In this document: positions 1 through 9,030 of the stretch, piece by piece
Numbering within the stretch: position 1 is the first letter of the stretch
Layout: the number at the start of each line of letters is the position of its first letter
From: Enterovibrio qingdaonensis
GTDB taxonomy: Bacteria > Pseudomonadota > Gammaproteobacteria > Enterobacterales > Vibrionaceae
Assembly (NCBI RefSeq): GCF_028683135.1
Contig: NZ_JAJUBB010000004.1
Span: forward strand, 186,001-250,000
Direction: 5' to 3'
Length of the DNA stretch: 64,000 nucleotides
Program-made: the position numbers and the translations under genes
The notes under the pieces: model-generated
What the model was told of the DNA's origin: nothing
What the model saw: only the letters and a program-made list of their open reading frames with translations
Databases searched by the model: none

Positions 1-2
1 CC

Positions 3-584
3 CCGATACTGAAAGAAGCAATCCAAGGCCGTTTAGTACTTTTTGGTTACCACTTAAGTGGTGGTACAGACACTGTAATTTCTCCTGTGCATGGAAAGCT
101 TCCCGGCGTTTATAATCACGCTATGGCACTCGAAAACCTTCTTGAAAAAGGAGAAAATTATTGGAATGTCCCTGCTTCAACGGGATTCTTTAACCTCAGT
201 ATTGCTGACATCTTCGAAATTGCTATACAAATCAGTGTTCTATTTACCGTTATTTGGTACCGATATTCACATTTGGAAACCAATGATGCTTCTCAAGAAA
301 GTCTGTTATCAGGTTTAAAGCCAGTCATATTTGTTTCTCTTTTGATCTTGCTAACTATCCTATTTTCCGACCAGCTTTTAGATATAGGGGTATCAAATTG
401 GTACGCACTTCCACTCATTCTTATTCTCGATATACCTATTTTCTTCTATTTCATGTTGGAGTCATTAAAGAAACGAATGCAGGTCATTAATAAAGTAGCA
501 GTCAGAAAATCGAAGGTCAGATTTCTTTTGGTAAAACGAAGAGTTAAACGCAAACAAAATGTCATTTTCAAGGAGGCAAAATGA
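3..584 (+). CDS. CHASE2-domain membrane protein, C-terminal part (5' end outside window)
   Basis: The reading frame is open from the window edge, so the real start lies upstream; the GTG at 87 is an internal valine. The visible part carries the end of an extracytoplasmic CHASE2 sensor domain (GRLVLFGYHLSGGTD, then SPVHGKLPGVYNHA). Three hydrophobic helices follow, the arrangement usual for CHASE2 proteins, then a short basic cytoplasmic tail. No kinase, cyclase or phosphatase output domain follows, so this copy may be a stand-alone sensor or part of a multi-protein complex. It overlaps the next gene by four bases (ATGA), which indicates translational coupling with the secreted protein and the M48 protease downstream. 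Ligand unknown. Confidence 0.75.
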   Translation, partial: PILKEAIQGRLVLFGYHLSGGTDTVISPVHGKLPGVYNHAMALENLLEKGENYWNVPASTGFFNLSIADIFEIAIQISVLFTVIWYRYSHLETNDASQESLLSGLKPVIFVSLLILLTILFSDQLLDIGVSNWYALPLILILDIPIFFYFMLESLKKRMQVINKVAVRKSKVRFLLVKRRVKRKQNVIFKEAK

Positions 585-952
585 AATATATCTTTATTGC
601 AGTAGCATCTTTAGTTGTACCGCTAACTCAGGCCATTGCCGCTGACGACGATGTAAAAATATTAAAATTCCTGATGAGTGAAGTAGAAATATGTGACGAA
701 AATTACAACTGTTTAGATGTGGAAACCAAAACATTACCCGACCCACAAAAAAAAGCCATTCCGGTAGTCGGTTATGACAAGAATGAAGGAATGTTGAAGT
801 TTGTCGTAGAACAACAGGAGAAGTGGGTTCACCAAACAGAAGTCGAGCTAAATAGGAAAGCAGAGGCATCCGTAATCTGCACTAACCAGAAAATTTCGCG
901 GAAAAGTGATAAAGAAGTTTTTGCCACTTATGGACTTGGGGAGGGATGCTAG
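581..952 (+). CDS. Small secreted protein of unknown function
   Basis: 123 residues beginning with a clear Sec signal peptide (MKYIFIAVASLVVPLTQAIA, cleavage likely after AIA). The mature part of about 100 residues has four cysteines (two in the EICDENYNC stretch, one in SVICTNQ, one at the C-terminus), so periplasmic disulfides are plausible. I do not recognise the family. It starts inside the stop of the CHASE2 gene and ends directly against the ATG of the M48 protease, so the three are almost certainly one operon and probably act together at the envelope. Confidence 0.7.
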   Translation: MKYIFIAVASLVVPLTQAIAADDDVKILKFLMSEVEICDENYNCLDVETKTLPDPQKKAIPVVGYDKNEGMLKFVVEQQEKWVHQTEVELNRKAEASVICTNQKISRKSDKEVFATYGLGEGC

Positions 953-2584
953 ATGCTTTTAAAAGCTTTCATACCAGTAGCCACTCTACTATTGCTGTCA
1001 GGATGTGGGCTGGCAACCCTTACAGGTAGCACTTACGAATCCTTTGATGGGAAATTCATTGAACAAGAAACCAACAAAGAGAAAGAGATAGAAAACACAG
1101 ACTCAAGCAAAACAGCTAACAAGCAACCGCAAGAGAACGACGTCTCAATCTCTGGTATCCGTGCGGCATCAGACAAAGACTTAATGAGAAACCCTTACGC
1201 TCACAAATACCTAAATAAAATACTCGACAGGGTGGTAATTGCTTGGGGAAAGGAACTGCCAAATCCAGTTTATCTTTCAATCACCACTGATCGCTCGTAC
1301 ACAGCAAGTGCTAGCAACGACACCATTATGATTTCACTCGGTGTACTGGCAGATGCTGAGTCAGAAGATGAGATTGCATTTATTATTGCCCACGAACTAT
1401 CGCACATTCTGCTCAAACACAATGAAACCAATGAATATTTTGCTAAGCAAAAAGCACTGGTATCCAAAGCCGCAAACGTCGCAATGGTGACGGCGAGTTT
1501 ACAGGATGTAAATACGACTAAAACCACAACTGGTTTGAAAGTAAACTTTGTCACCTCTGAAGAAACAGCAGGCCAAGTCGGCGACATCTATCGTACTGGG
1601 TTGACCATCAACAGACTCAGTCGAGATATAATTAGCTCATCAATGAGCCGATCTGACGAAGATGAATCTGACTTGATGGCTATAGATTTGATCGCCAAAG
1701 CAGGATACTCCCCTTCAGCTTACCAAGATGTTATGCAGCGTATGGCCAGCAGTCAAACGTTCAACGAAGCACAGCTAGCTGCAAAGAAACAAGACTTCCA
1801 AAGCTTTGTCAGTATGGCATCTGAAGCCAATAAAAAAATATCTGGGCTAAATACTGAAACGCTACTTTATATGGCCGCAAATGAGGCGTCGACGCGTCTA
1901 CTGCAGAGCTTTGCTGACAGACATAACTCCCCCGAAGAACGCGAAATCGATCTCGCACATTATGTAAAACGTGAATACAGAAAAGAACGCAAGAGAAGAT
2001 TGGATGAACGCTCGCTTGAAAAGAACCTAAACTCCGGTAGCAGTATAGCCATAACTGAGAATTATTGGTTCGCTTCTGAGGCATTTCGAGCAATCGAAGC
2101 GGGCAATATTGAACAAGCTGAAAAGCTAGCTAAGAAAGCAGTGAGAGGTAAAACCAAATACCACCCCTATCCTAGATTAGCGTTTTATACAGTTCGCCTT
2201 AAACAAGGCAACTCTTCCAAAGCACTTGCGAACTTGAACCTAATTAAGCACTGGGACTATGCCTCCATTCAAACCTTCAATTTAGCAGCACAAGCGTATC
2301 GATCTGTAGGCAAGCCCAAACGCGCTAAGGATGTGCTGGATATAGGCTCAAAATCATTGGGGGTGGAAATGCCTTTCTACCCAGAGTACATACGAGCTTA
2401 TAGGGAACAAAATAACAACAAATTAGCGACCCAATCTTTTAATGCCTGCAAGCAAATATCAGAAGATAACATCATAGAACAGTGCTATGAGGCTGCAGGT
2501 GTTCAAAGATCACCAGATGAACGAAAAAACGGGAGTGGTGTTCTCGGTTTTTTGGACTCGATGACAAGCCTTGTAGAGATGTAA
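953..2584 (+). CDS. M48-family zinc metalloprotease, lipoprotein
   Basis: 543 residues. A lipoprotein signal ends in LLLLSGC (lipidated Cys18). The zinc site is HELSH at residues 147-151, and the third ligand is probably the Glu of DEDESDLMAID about 90 residues later, the usual M48 arrangement. The C-terminal third has helical repeats resembling TPRs (for example FRAIEAGNIEQAEKLAKKAV), as in the BepA-like envelope proteases that trim misfolded outer-membrane proteins. It is longer than stand-alone M48 proteases because of this repeat region. Last gene of the CHASE2 operon, followed by a strong terminator. The substrate is unknown; a role in envelope quality control is inference. Confidence 0.85.
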   Translation: MLLKAFIPVATLLLLSGCGLATLTGSTYESFDGKFIEQETNKEKEIENTDSSKTANKQPQENDVSISGIRAASDKDLMRNPYAHKYLNKILDRVVIAWGKELPNPVYLSITTDRSYTASASNDTIMISLGVLADAESEDEIAFIIAHELSHILLKHNETNEYFAKQKALVSKAANVAMVTASLQDVNTTKTTTGLKVNFVTSEETAGQVGDIYRTGLTINRLSRDIISSSMSRSDEDESDLMAIDLIAKAGYSPSAYQDVMQRMASSQTFNEAQLAAKKQDFQSFVSMASEANKKISGLNTETLLYMAANEASTRLLQSFADRHNSPEEREIDLAHYVKREYRKERKRRLDERSLEKNLNSGSSIAITENYWFASEAFRAIEAGNIEQAEKLAKKAVRGKTKYHPYPRLAFYTVRLKQGNSSKALANLNLIKHWDYASIQTFNLAAQAYRSVGKPKRAKDVLDIGSKSLGVEMPFYPEYIRAYREQNNNKLATQSFNACKQISEDNIIEQCYEAAGVQRSPDERKNGSGVLGFLDSMTSLVEM

Positions 2585-2605
2585 ATTATCAACGTATCCA
2601 AACAC

Positions 2606-2637
2606 AAAGAGCGGGCATTGCCCGCTCTTTCTTTTTT
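2606..2637 (+). terminator. Intrinsic terminator of the CHASE2-M48 operon
   Basis: GC-rich stem AGAGCGGGCA / TGCCCGCTCT with a short loop, followed by a T-rich run. It lies 20 bases after the protease stop codon. Confidence 0.9.
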
Positions 2638-2650
2638 GCAGATCTGCAAA

Positions 2651-3820
2651 TTATCCAATCAGCCTCACTGGCTTTACGTTGGTGTGCTCAGACAACACAT
2701 TAATCGCCGCCGCTTTAAACAGCGGATTAGCATCTATGTGTTCGTAAAGCCACTTGCAGCTATATACCATCTTGATTGCATGCACTTCAGGCACCTTACA
2801 GATACCACTGGCGATGTCTTCCCACAGCGCGATTTGCACATCATCCAGTGAATCGTCGCTCAGTTTGGGGAACGCTTTCGGGAATCCTTTTTCGATGTAA
2901 AGCCCGGTCAACCAAATCCAGTAGCGTTGCCAAAGCTCAGCTAGCAAGAGGCGGTGAGCATTCCCATCACTCAGCACACGTAGCGTGATATCAGCAAGTG
3001 CCTGATAACTCGTCACGGCATGCAGCGTGGTAAGTGCAGGTTCATGCAAATACAAACTGATCGCCCGATCACCGATTTCACGTATTTTCAGTTCGATGTT
3101 TTCTTCGGTAATGAAAAACGCATCAGCAATCGCTAAATCCTGCAATACTGGGTCTGAACACAGTATTTCGCATATCCGCAAGCTACCACCAAAACGGGTG
3201 ACCTGAGGCTTCGCTGCATGCACCTTTTGCCACATATCTTCCGCACTGATAGACAGCGTTGCGAGATCTGTACGCGGCGGCAATACACGCTGATACATAT
3301 CTTCAAAGCGAATTGCCCAGTAAGCCAGCGCATCTGCAATCAACCCTTTGTCACCGTGCATCAGCGCAAAGCTCAGGCGAATAACGGGATGGAATAGCCC
3401 CATTGGCAGCGCATATTGCAGCTTATCCAGCACTTGCATCAAATAATCAGTCTGATCATTCGCACCGTTTAAGCCATCAAAGAACAGGCGTTGAAAGTCT
3501 GCCAGATACTGTGACTGACCAAGGTATGTGGTCCAGTTATCTTCGGTCACTTCACCCGTATCTTTGAAGTTAAGATCTTCCTCAATGCGAGCACGATATC
3601 GCGGCCACGTACTGCGAAAGGCTTTGACTTCGTCGTCGTTGGCTCCGAGCCCTTGCAAGGACATAATGGTCATTGGGTAATGGTTCGACATGCCACCTTG
3701 CGTGATACCACCGAGGTTTGGGTGGAACGCACTGTCGCGCTGCATTTCATCGTTAACCAATGCAGACATATCCGCTGCCGCATTAAAACGTCTTTCTGTA
3801 TTTTTCGTTGAGAACAACAT
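2651..3820 (-). CDS. Questin oxidase-like protein (AflY/DUF4243 family)
   Basis: 389 residues matching the questin oxidase-like family, best known from fungal anthraquinone pathways, where the enzyme opens the questin ring in a Baeyer-Villiger-like reaction. The family hallmark is the N-terminal stretch HPNLGGITQGGMSNHYPM followed by a helical body rich in His and Trp. No signal peptide. A good ribosome site (AAGGAGGA, about 6 bases before the ATG) fixes the start. It is the third gene of an operon with two glutathionyl-hydroquinone reductases, which suggests work on quinone or hydroquinone compounds. Substrate and reaction in this bacterium are inferred only. Confidence 0.75.
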   Translation of the reverse strand: MLFSTKNTERRFNAAADMSALVNDEMQRDSAFHPNLGGITQGGMSNHYPMTIMSLQGLGANDDEVKAFRSTWPRYRARIEEDLNFKDTGEVTEDNWTTYLGQSQYLADFQRLFFDGLNGANDQTDYLMQVLDKLQYALPMGLFHPVIRLSFALMHGDKGLIADALAYWAIRFEDMYQRVLPPRTDLATLSISAEDMWQKVHAAKPQVTRFGGSLRICEILCSDPVLQDLAIADAFFITEENIELKIREIGDRAISLYLHEPALTTLHAVTSYQALADITLRVLSDGNAHRLLLAELWQRYWIWLTGLYIEKGFPKAFPKLSDDSLDDVQIALWEDIASGICKVPEVHAIKMVYSCKWLYEHIDANPLFKAAAINVLSEHTNVKPVRLIG

Positions 3821-3860
3821 GGTGACTCCTCCTTGCTTCGGTAGTTTTCGTTTGTAACGT

Positions 3861-4838
3861 TCAGTCCATAAAGCTCACGTAGGGCGCAACAGGCACAATG
3901 CCATGTGGGTTACGCATCGGGCTTTTCGAGTTATAGCCTCGGCGATACACATCTACATCGATGGTGTCTCTCACGCCTGGCTGTTGTACTAATACTTTCA
4001 GATACGCCGAGATATTCGGGTAATCACGCAGAGCTTTCAGATTGCACTTGAAGGCCGTAAAGTACCCCACATCAAATCTCACCAGTGTTGGCAACAATCG
4101 CCAGTCCGCTTCCGTGATTGCATCGCCCAGCAGAAATGGCTGCTTGCCTAGCCTTTCTTCAATGGTTTCAAGCGAATCAAACAACACAGTCACAGCCTCG
4201 TCATAGGCTTCTTGTGTGCGAGCAAATCCTGCCTTGTAGACACCGTTGTTAACCGTGTTGAAGATCCAATCGTTGGTTTCATCAATTTGGTCAACCAATG
4301 CTTCTGCACAGAAATCTTGCGTGTCCCCCGTGATCTCATTGAATGCGCTGTTGAACATCCGAATGATTTCAGATGATTCATTACTGACAATAGTTTGGGT
4401 TTTCTTGTCCCAAAGCACTGGCACAGTCACACGCCCGGTAAAGTCAGGATTCGACTTCACGTACAGTTGGTGCATAGCATCTAGCCCTAACAAGCTGTCT
4501 GTAAACCTTGGGCTTTCCCTATCAAACACCCAGCCCTGTTCGGTACGAAGTGGCGCAACCAATGAAAGACCAATCACATTTTCCAAGCCTTTCACCTTGC
4601 GGTAGATCAGGGTGCGATGTGCCCACGGGCAATTCAACGCGGCAAACAAATGGTAACGATCGGCTTCGGCTTTGAAACCTGCCTCTCCGCTGGGCCCCGC
4701 TTCGCCGTTTGGTGTCACCCAATTTCGGAACTTGGCAACACCACGAACAAATCGACCGTTAGCTTCCGCATATTGCTGGGTTTCCCACTCTCGCAATTCA
4801 TCATCAGTAAGCCAGCGGCCTTCAATCAGTTTTCCCAT
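3861..4838 (-). CDS. yqjG: Glutathionyl-hydroquinone reductase (Xi-class GST), copy 1
   Basis: 325 residues, the usual length for YqjG/PcpF/ECM4 enzymes. These use glutathione to reduce glutathionyl-hydroquinones to hydroquinones, releasing GSSG. The catalytic cysteine is Cys70 in ALNCPWAHRTL; the thioredoxin-fold N-domain also has the conserved VPVLWD and NESSEIIRMFN motifs, and a helical GST C-domain follows. Start supported by AAGGAGG seven bases upstream, which overlaps the stop region of the paralogue before it. Paralogous to the preceding gene along its whole length, so it arose by tandem duplication. Symbol by family resemblance. Confidence 0.88.
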   Translation of the reverse strand: MGKLIEGRWLTDDELREWETQQYAEANGRFVRGVAKFRNWVTPNGEAGPSGEAGFKAEADRYHLFAALNCPWAHRTLIYRKVKGLENVIGLSLVAPLRTEQGWVFDRESPRFTDSLLGLDAMHQLYVKSNPDFTGRVTVPVLWDKKTQTIVSNESSEIIRMFNSAFNEITGDTQDFCAEALVDQIDETNDWIFNTVNNGVYKAGFARTQEAYDEAVTVLFDSLETIEERLGKQPFLLGDAITEADWRLLPTLVRFDVGYFTAFKCNLKALRDYPNISAYLKVLVQQPGVRDTIDVDVYRRGYNSKSPMRNPHGIVPVAPYVSFMD

Positions 4839-4849
4839 TTTTTGCCTCC

Positions 4850-5839
4850 TTACTGTGTGCTTCCCACACCTTCACGTTGGTGTGGTGCACTAAAGTCCAA
4901 TTTTGGTCCGAACGGCACAATGCGGGTCGGGTTAACCGTTTCATGGCTGCGGTAGTAATGCGCCTTGATGTGGTCAATGTTTACGGTCTCCGCGATACCT
5001 TCTATTTGATAAAGTTCGCGGACATACCCGTACAGGTTGGGGTATTCACTGATGCGGCGACGGCTGCACTTGAAATGTCCGACATATACGGCATCGAATC
5101 GGATAAGGGTGGTGAACAAGCGCCAATCAGCTTCCGTGATCTGCCCGCCCACAAGGTAGCGATGCGTTGCCAAATGTGTTTCCAGTCTGTCGAGTGCGCT
5201 GAATACATCTTCCACTGCTTCATCGTAAGCCTCCTGCGTGGTTGCAAAACCTGCGCGATACACGCCATTATTAATGTTCGGGTACACGAACTCGTTCATC
5301 TCATCGATGTCGCTTTGCAGCGAATCAGGATAGAAATCTCCCTTCGTTGCGCCCACCTCATCAAATGCGGAGTTGAACATACGGATAATTTCCGACGACT
5401 CGTTCGACACAATCGTGTGAGTTTTCTTATCCCAAAGCACGGGCACCGTGACGCGACCGGTGTAATCAGGCAATGCTGTCGTGTACACCTGATGCAAGTA
5501 GCTCGCACCATTCACACTATCTTCAACTACATCCTCGCCCGCTAAAAACGTCCAACCATCGTCCCCCATGAACGCATTCACAACCGACACTGAAATCATG
5601 GATTCAAGCCCTTTGAGCTTTCTAAAAATCAAGGTACGGTGCGCCCATGGACACGCCAGTGATACATACAAGTGATAGCGTCCAGCTTCTGCCTTAAATC
5701 CGTCATCACCAGAAGGACCCGCACTGCCATCGCGAGTGATCCAATTGCGAAAGCTCGGTGCTTTTCGCGTAAAGCGGCCACTGGTTTTGCTCGTGTCATA
5801 CCAATCGGTGCGCCACACACCATCAACCAATAATCCCAT
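4850..5839 (-). CDS. yqjG: Glutathionyl-hydroquinone reductase (Xi-class GST), copy 2
   Basis: 329 residues from the second of two adjacent ATGs; GGGAGG lies five bases before this ATG but only two before the first, and the protein then begins MGLLVDGVW as family members do. Catalytic Cys63 sits in SLACPWAHRTL, and the motifs VPVLWD and NESSEIIRMFN are shared with copy 1. First gene of the three-gene operon. The two copies are clearly paralogous but not near-identical, so they may differ in hydroquinone preference. That difference is inference; the enzymatic class is not in doubt. Confidence 0.88.
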   Translation of the reverse strand: MGLLVDGVWRTDWYDTSKTSGRFTRKAPSFRNWITRDGSAGPSGDDGFKAEAGRYHLYVSLACPWAHRTLIFRKLKGLESMISVSVVNAFMGDDGWTFLAGEDVVEDSVNGASYLHQVYTTALPDYTGRVTVPVLWDKKTHTIVSNESSEIIRMFNSAFDEVGATKGDFYPDSLQSDIDEMNEFVYPNINNGVYRAGFATTQEAYDEAVEDVFSALDRLETHLATHRYLVGGQITEADWRLFTTLIRFDAVYVGHFKCSRRRISEYPNLYGYVRELYQIEGIAETVNIDHIKAHYYRSHETVNPTRIVPFGPKLDFSAPHQREGVGSTQ

Positions 5840-6086
5840 CATGGCCTCCCGAGCCGTTTCGTTTCGATGGGGTAACAATAAAGGTTGTCGGTAGACTGAA
5901 AAACAGCACTGAATAGAAATGATTGTTCTTGAAACGAGAACGCAATTGACGATTGACTACGAATTAGCACCCGATTGCCCTTCGTTTGTATAGATAACAA
6001 CGGTTTATGTAAAGGAGGGTAAATCGCCTTCAAAAATCACCACGAATCGCGATACTAGGCGCACTCTTAGAAGAAGGAATAACCTT

Positions 6087-6227
6087 ATGAAAAAAATACT
6101 AATTGGCGCGTTGATTGCTTTCGGTTTGATGGGTACAGCGTATGCGTTCGACGGTCACTGGGGACATGGATGGGATGAGAGTAGCTGGTCTGTGTTTGGT
6201 TGTGATCACGGCAGTCACCACCGTTAA
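6087..6227 (+). CDS. 46-residue secreted His/Trp/Gly-rich peptide
   Basis: A small gene not reported by length-limited gene callers. It has a ribosome site (AAGAAGGAAT) before the ATG and a textbook signal peptide (MKKILIGALIAFGLMGTAYA). The predicted mature peptide has only 26 residues: five His, four Trp, five Gly, one Cys and several acidic residues (starts FDGHWGHGWDESSW, ends DHGSHHR). A strong terminator follows 22 bases after the stop, so this is a complete transcription unit. Such a His-rich composition suggests metal or heme binding in the periplasm, but that is inference. I recognise no family. Confidence 0.65.
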   Translation: MKKILIGALIAFGLMGTAYAFDGHWGHGWDESSWSVFGCDHGSHHR

Positions 6228-6249
6228 GCTCACCTAAAACGAGATGACT

Positions 6250-6279
6250 AAGGCCTGATCGCTCAGGCCTTTTGTTTTT
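6250..6279 (+). terminator. Intrinsic terminator after the His-rich peptide gene (may work on both strands)
   Basis: Stem AAGGCCTGA / TCAGGCCTT with a four-base loop, followed by TTGTTTTTT. It also sits just past the stop codon of the opposing chaperone-like gene. Confidence 0.85.
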
Positions 6280-6734
6280 TATTCCGGCTTCATCTTTTCA
6301 CTGAATATCTCAAGTTGGGTGTTCAACCCAGCGGTTTGAAGTGCCGCATTCAATGCCAACAACTCTTCACTCGCTGGGGCATCAAAAACGAAAATTCCGC
6401 CAACATTTGAAACAATTGTCAGACCATGTTGCTTAGCCAATCTCTTTGCGGTTTCCTCATCAGTTCGTGCAAGGATCAAACCACTGGCCTCATAAGAAAC
6501 TAAGCCAGACGCATCTGACAATAACTCACCGGCATAGAGCGTTGGCGCAGCTTCAATTCCAAATAAACGCTTCAATGAAAACGGCTGTGGAGCTTGCTTT
6601 ACAAATGCCTGCCCGTTAACCATGACTGATTCGCCCTGCGGTCTTTCAAACGTCAGGTTCTCCGGTGAACTCACATCAGCTATTGATGGCGCAGAAAACA
6701 ATGCGCTCACGAGCAGAATAGTTTTAATTTTCAT
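6279..6734 (-). CDS. ORF2-like periplasmic chaperone/external propeptide of the adjacent S8 protease
   Basis: 151 residues from the ATG that follows AAAGGAGA; a longer frame exists upstream but would overlap the protease end. It has a signal peptide (MKIKTILLVSALFSAPSIA). The mature part is about 130 residues and lacks enzyme motifs. It lies 11 bases after a kexin-like S8 protease that has no N-terminal propeptide. The Aeromonas sobria protease ASP has the same arrangement, with a partner of almost the same length (ORF2) that folds and inhibits it. Assignment rests on gene position, size and secretion, not on a recognised domain. Confidence 0.6.
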   Translation of the reverse strand: MKIKTILLVSALFSAPSIADVSSPENLTFERPQGESVMVNGQAFVKQAPQPFSLKRLFGIEAAPTLYAGELLSDASGLVSYEASGLILARTDEETAKRLAKQHGLTIVSNVGGIFVFDAPASEELLALNAALQTAGLNTQLEIFSEKMKPE

Positions 6735-6745
6735 AACGTTCTCCT

Positions 6746-8605
6746 TTATCCCTGATGGCCAACCACGCGGATAGACCAATGATTCAACACACCCTGCTCT
6801 ACATTGTTTGGATTAGGGAAATAGTAAATTTCAGCATCGTTATCTCGATTCTGGAGAACCCAATAATCAAATTCTTTGCTGACATCAGTGACACGTAACT
6901 TCCATTGTCCTGCGGCGGGTTCGCCATAGAATTTATGACTTAGAAGCAGGTGATCTCGGTACCCTCGCCCTTCATCACCGAGTGGGATCCCTAAGCCTTG
7001 GTAGAGTGAACGGCCAATCATACTGTTATAGGGAGACATCAACACACTGCTGGTGCCTGACGGTGAAATCAACTCAATCAGCAAGTCGCCAGTACGTTCA
7101 TGGTTGATATCCACTTTCACCTGAACAGCCTCAACCACCCAATCATTGTCAATGCTGATATCAGTTCCTACGCTACCGTCGCCCGCATCGGGGATCGCCA
7201 CTTGCTGTGTGTTTTCGGACCAATCCGAGATTTTCTGCGGAGGTAACGGCTGGTAAGTACGCGATTCAAACATGGCTTTATCGACGTCAATCAGACCAAA
7301 TCCGTAATAGGGACTAAAGTCATAGCCGCCAGCATTTTTCGCCCAACCATCGAATGCCGCGACCGTTCTCGTTGCCCCTGACGCAGTCACGTACGAAATA
7401 ACCGTGTCGCCCTGTTCTGGATCGATTTTGGTGGCCGTTTTGGCGAGCAAATGACGAATGTCTCGTTGGGTTAAATCAGGGCGCGATGTCATCAGCAATG
7501 CCGCTGAACCACTGGTATTAGGCGCAGAAGAGGACGTGCCGTTCATGATGCCGTTATAGTTACAATTTGGGTCATCTGCGGTTCCACCATGCAAGCCATT
7601 GCTTTGCGCCGTGTCGAGGCGGTTATACCCGCGCTCACACCCTGTGAGATCGGTGGTGATATGTGCAGGTTTATCCTTTCCAAACTCACCCGCAGGTGCA
7701 GTAAGAAAGACATTGCTACCCACGGAAGAGTATGAAGACAGTTCACCATCCGCATTCATGGCACTGATAACCATGTTCCAATAGTTAGCGTTGCTCGACT
7801 CTAGGTTGCTGTTTTGCCATGGGAGACCTTGGTTAGGGGACTCAACCCAACCATAATCTTTCGGCATGATCTTATAGATCCCATTGCCAATCATGATTGC
7901 AGTAGTGTTAAAACCATTGCCCGCAGACTTGACGTATAGCGCGCCTCGGCCTGAATGAGAGAGGGTACTGTTTTGCGCATAGACCGCATCTTGCATTGCT
8001 AGAGCGAGGTCGTTTTCCAGATCATAAGGATAACTAAATATCGCATTTCCGCCGTAGCTCTGATTGAAGATACGAACATCACTTGAGCGAGTATCGGCAC
8101 CGTGGGCAATTAACCAGCTACCCAACGATTGTTCTGCCAGAAAGTTGAAGCCTTTTAATCCGGCCCTTGGCGCGACGCCTCTAACACCAATCTGATTACC
8201 TCCTGCTGCCGCAATGATCCCCGCGACAGACGTGCCATGCGCATCGTAAGGACTAATCGGTGTTGGATCATCGTCATTGTTCACCAAGTCCCACGAGCCA
8301 GGCTTAATATTTTGGGCAAGGTCTGGGTGCGCAATTTCAAGGCCGTCATCGACGACTGCGACAATGACCCCTTGTCCTTGAAGCCCAAACAAATGTGTCT
8401 GCCAAAGGTTCAAGTCGTACCCAATTTTCCCTCCGTTGGCAGCAAACGCCGACTGCCCTGCATTCAACAAATTCCATTGATGTTCCACCAATGGGTCTCC
8501 CGGTAATAACCACCGGTTTTCATATTCTCTATCAGTCGCTATTGCGCTCCCTGAAAAACTCACAATGGCACTGACAGCCATCGCGACAGCACTTCTCGCT
8601 CTCAT
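6746..8605 (-). CDS. Secreted kexin-like S8 serine protease with P domain
   Basis: 619 residues from the second ATG: AAGGG abuts the first ATG but is well spaced from the second. Signal peptide, then a mature protein that begins almost at once with the catalytic domain, so there is no subtilisin propeptide. Triad: Asp86 (VAVVDDGLEIAHPDL), His123 (DAHGTSVAGI), Ser358 (NGTSSSAPNTSG). The last 150 residues form a proprotein-convertase P domain (DISIDNDWVVEAVQVKVDI, ERTGDLLIELISPSG). This matches the Aeromonas ASP/kexin group, which needs a separate chaperone, here probably the next gene. Likely an exported protease, perhaps a virulence or nutrient factor. Confidence 0.88.
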   Translation of the reverse strand: MRARSAVAMAVSAIVSFSGSAIATDREYENRWLLPGDPLVEHQWNLLNAGQSAFAANGGKIGYDLNLWQTHLFGLQGQGVIVAVVDDGLEIAHPDLAQNIKPGSWDLVNNDDDPTPISPYDAHGTSVAGIIAAAGGNQIGVRGVAPRAGLKGFNFLAEQSLGSWLIAHGADTRSSDVRIFNQSYGGNAIFSYPYDLENDLALAMQDAVYAQNSTLSHSGRGALYVKSAGNGFNTTAIMIGNGIYKIMPKDYGWVESPNQGLPWQNSNLESSNANYWNMVISAMNADGELSSYSSVGSNVFLTAPAGEFGKDKPAHITTDLTGCERGYNRLDTAQSNGLHGGTADDPNCNYNGIMNGTSSSAPNTSGSAALLMTSRPDLTQRDIRHLLAKTATKIDPEQGDTVISYVTASGATRTVAAFDGWAKNAGGYDFSPYYGFGLIDVDKAMFESRTYQPLPPQKISDWSENTQQVAIPDAGDGSVGTDISIDNDWVVEAVQVKVDINHERTGDLLIELISPSGTSSVLMSPYNSMIGRSLYQGLGIPLGDEGRGYRDHLLLSHKFYGEPAAGQWKLRVTDVSKEFDYWVLQNRDNDAEIYYFPNPNNVEQGVLNHWSIRVVGHQG

Positions 8606-9030
8606 ACACATCCCTTTTAATAACAGAAATTTAGATTACAAAAACCTGAAAAGCGTAACTAATATGCTTCTCGGAAAACTTGGTATGATTGACTACATAT
8701 GAGAGGTAATTAATGCACAACTGACTGTCAACAAAAACAAATTCACTGTGAATTAATTCGCAAATAACAGAGAGTTAGAGAAGTATCTGCGTTTAAGTTT
8801 TTAGAATTTAGACGCACATATTGGAAGCCACGAACTGACTACAAACTAATGACAATATGAACAGTTATTTTAAAAAGTAAAAACATCACAAATAATGTTG
8901 ATAGTTACTAAAACAATTATGCATTCGATTTAAAATCGTTAAACAAAACGTGCTGGAATATAAAATATGAGGTGAAATACGTTTGTATTTCACCTGCTCT
9001 TTGGAGTTCTCTGTTTTTATCAATCTACAT
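8606..9030. other. AT-rich 425-bp intergenic region
   Basis: No coding frame worth supporting. It must hold the promoter of the S8 protease (minus strand). An inverted repeat at 8970-8995 (AGGTGAAATAC / GTATTTCACCT) lies just downstream of the minus-strand PLP-lyase gene and may end its transcript, although the following run is only moderately T-rich. Confidence 0.5.
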
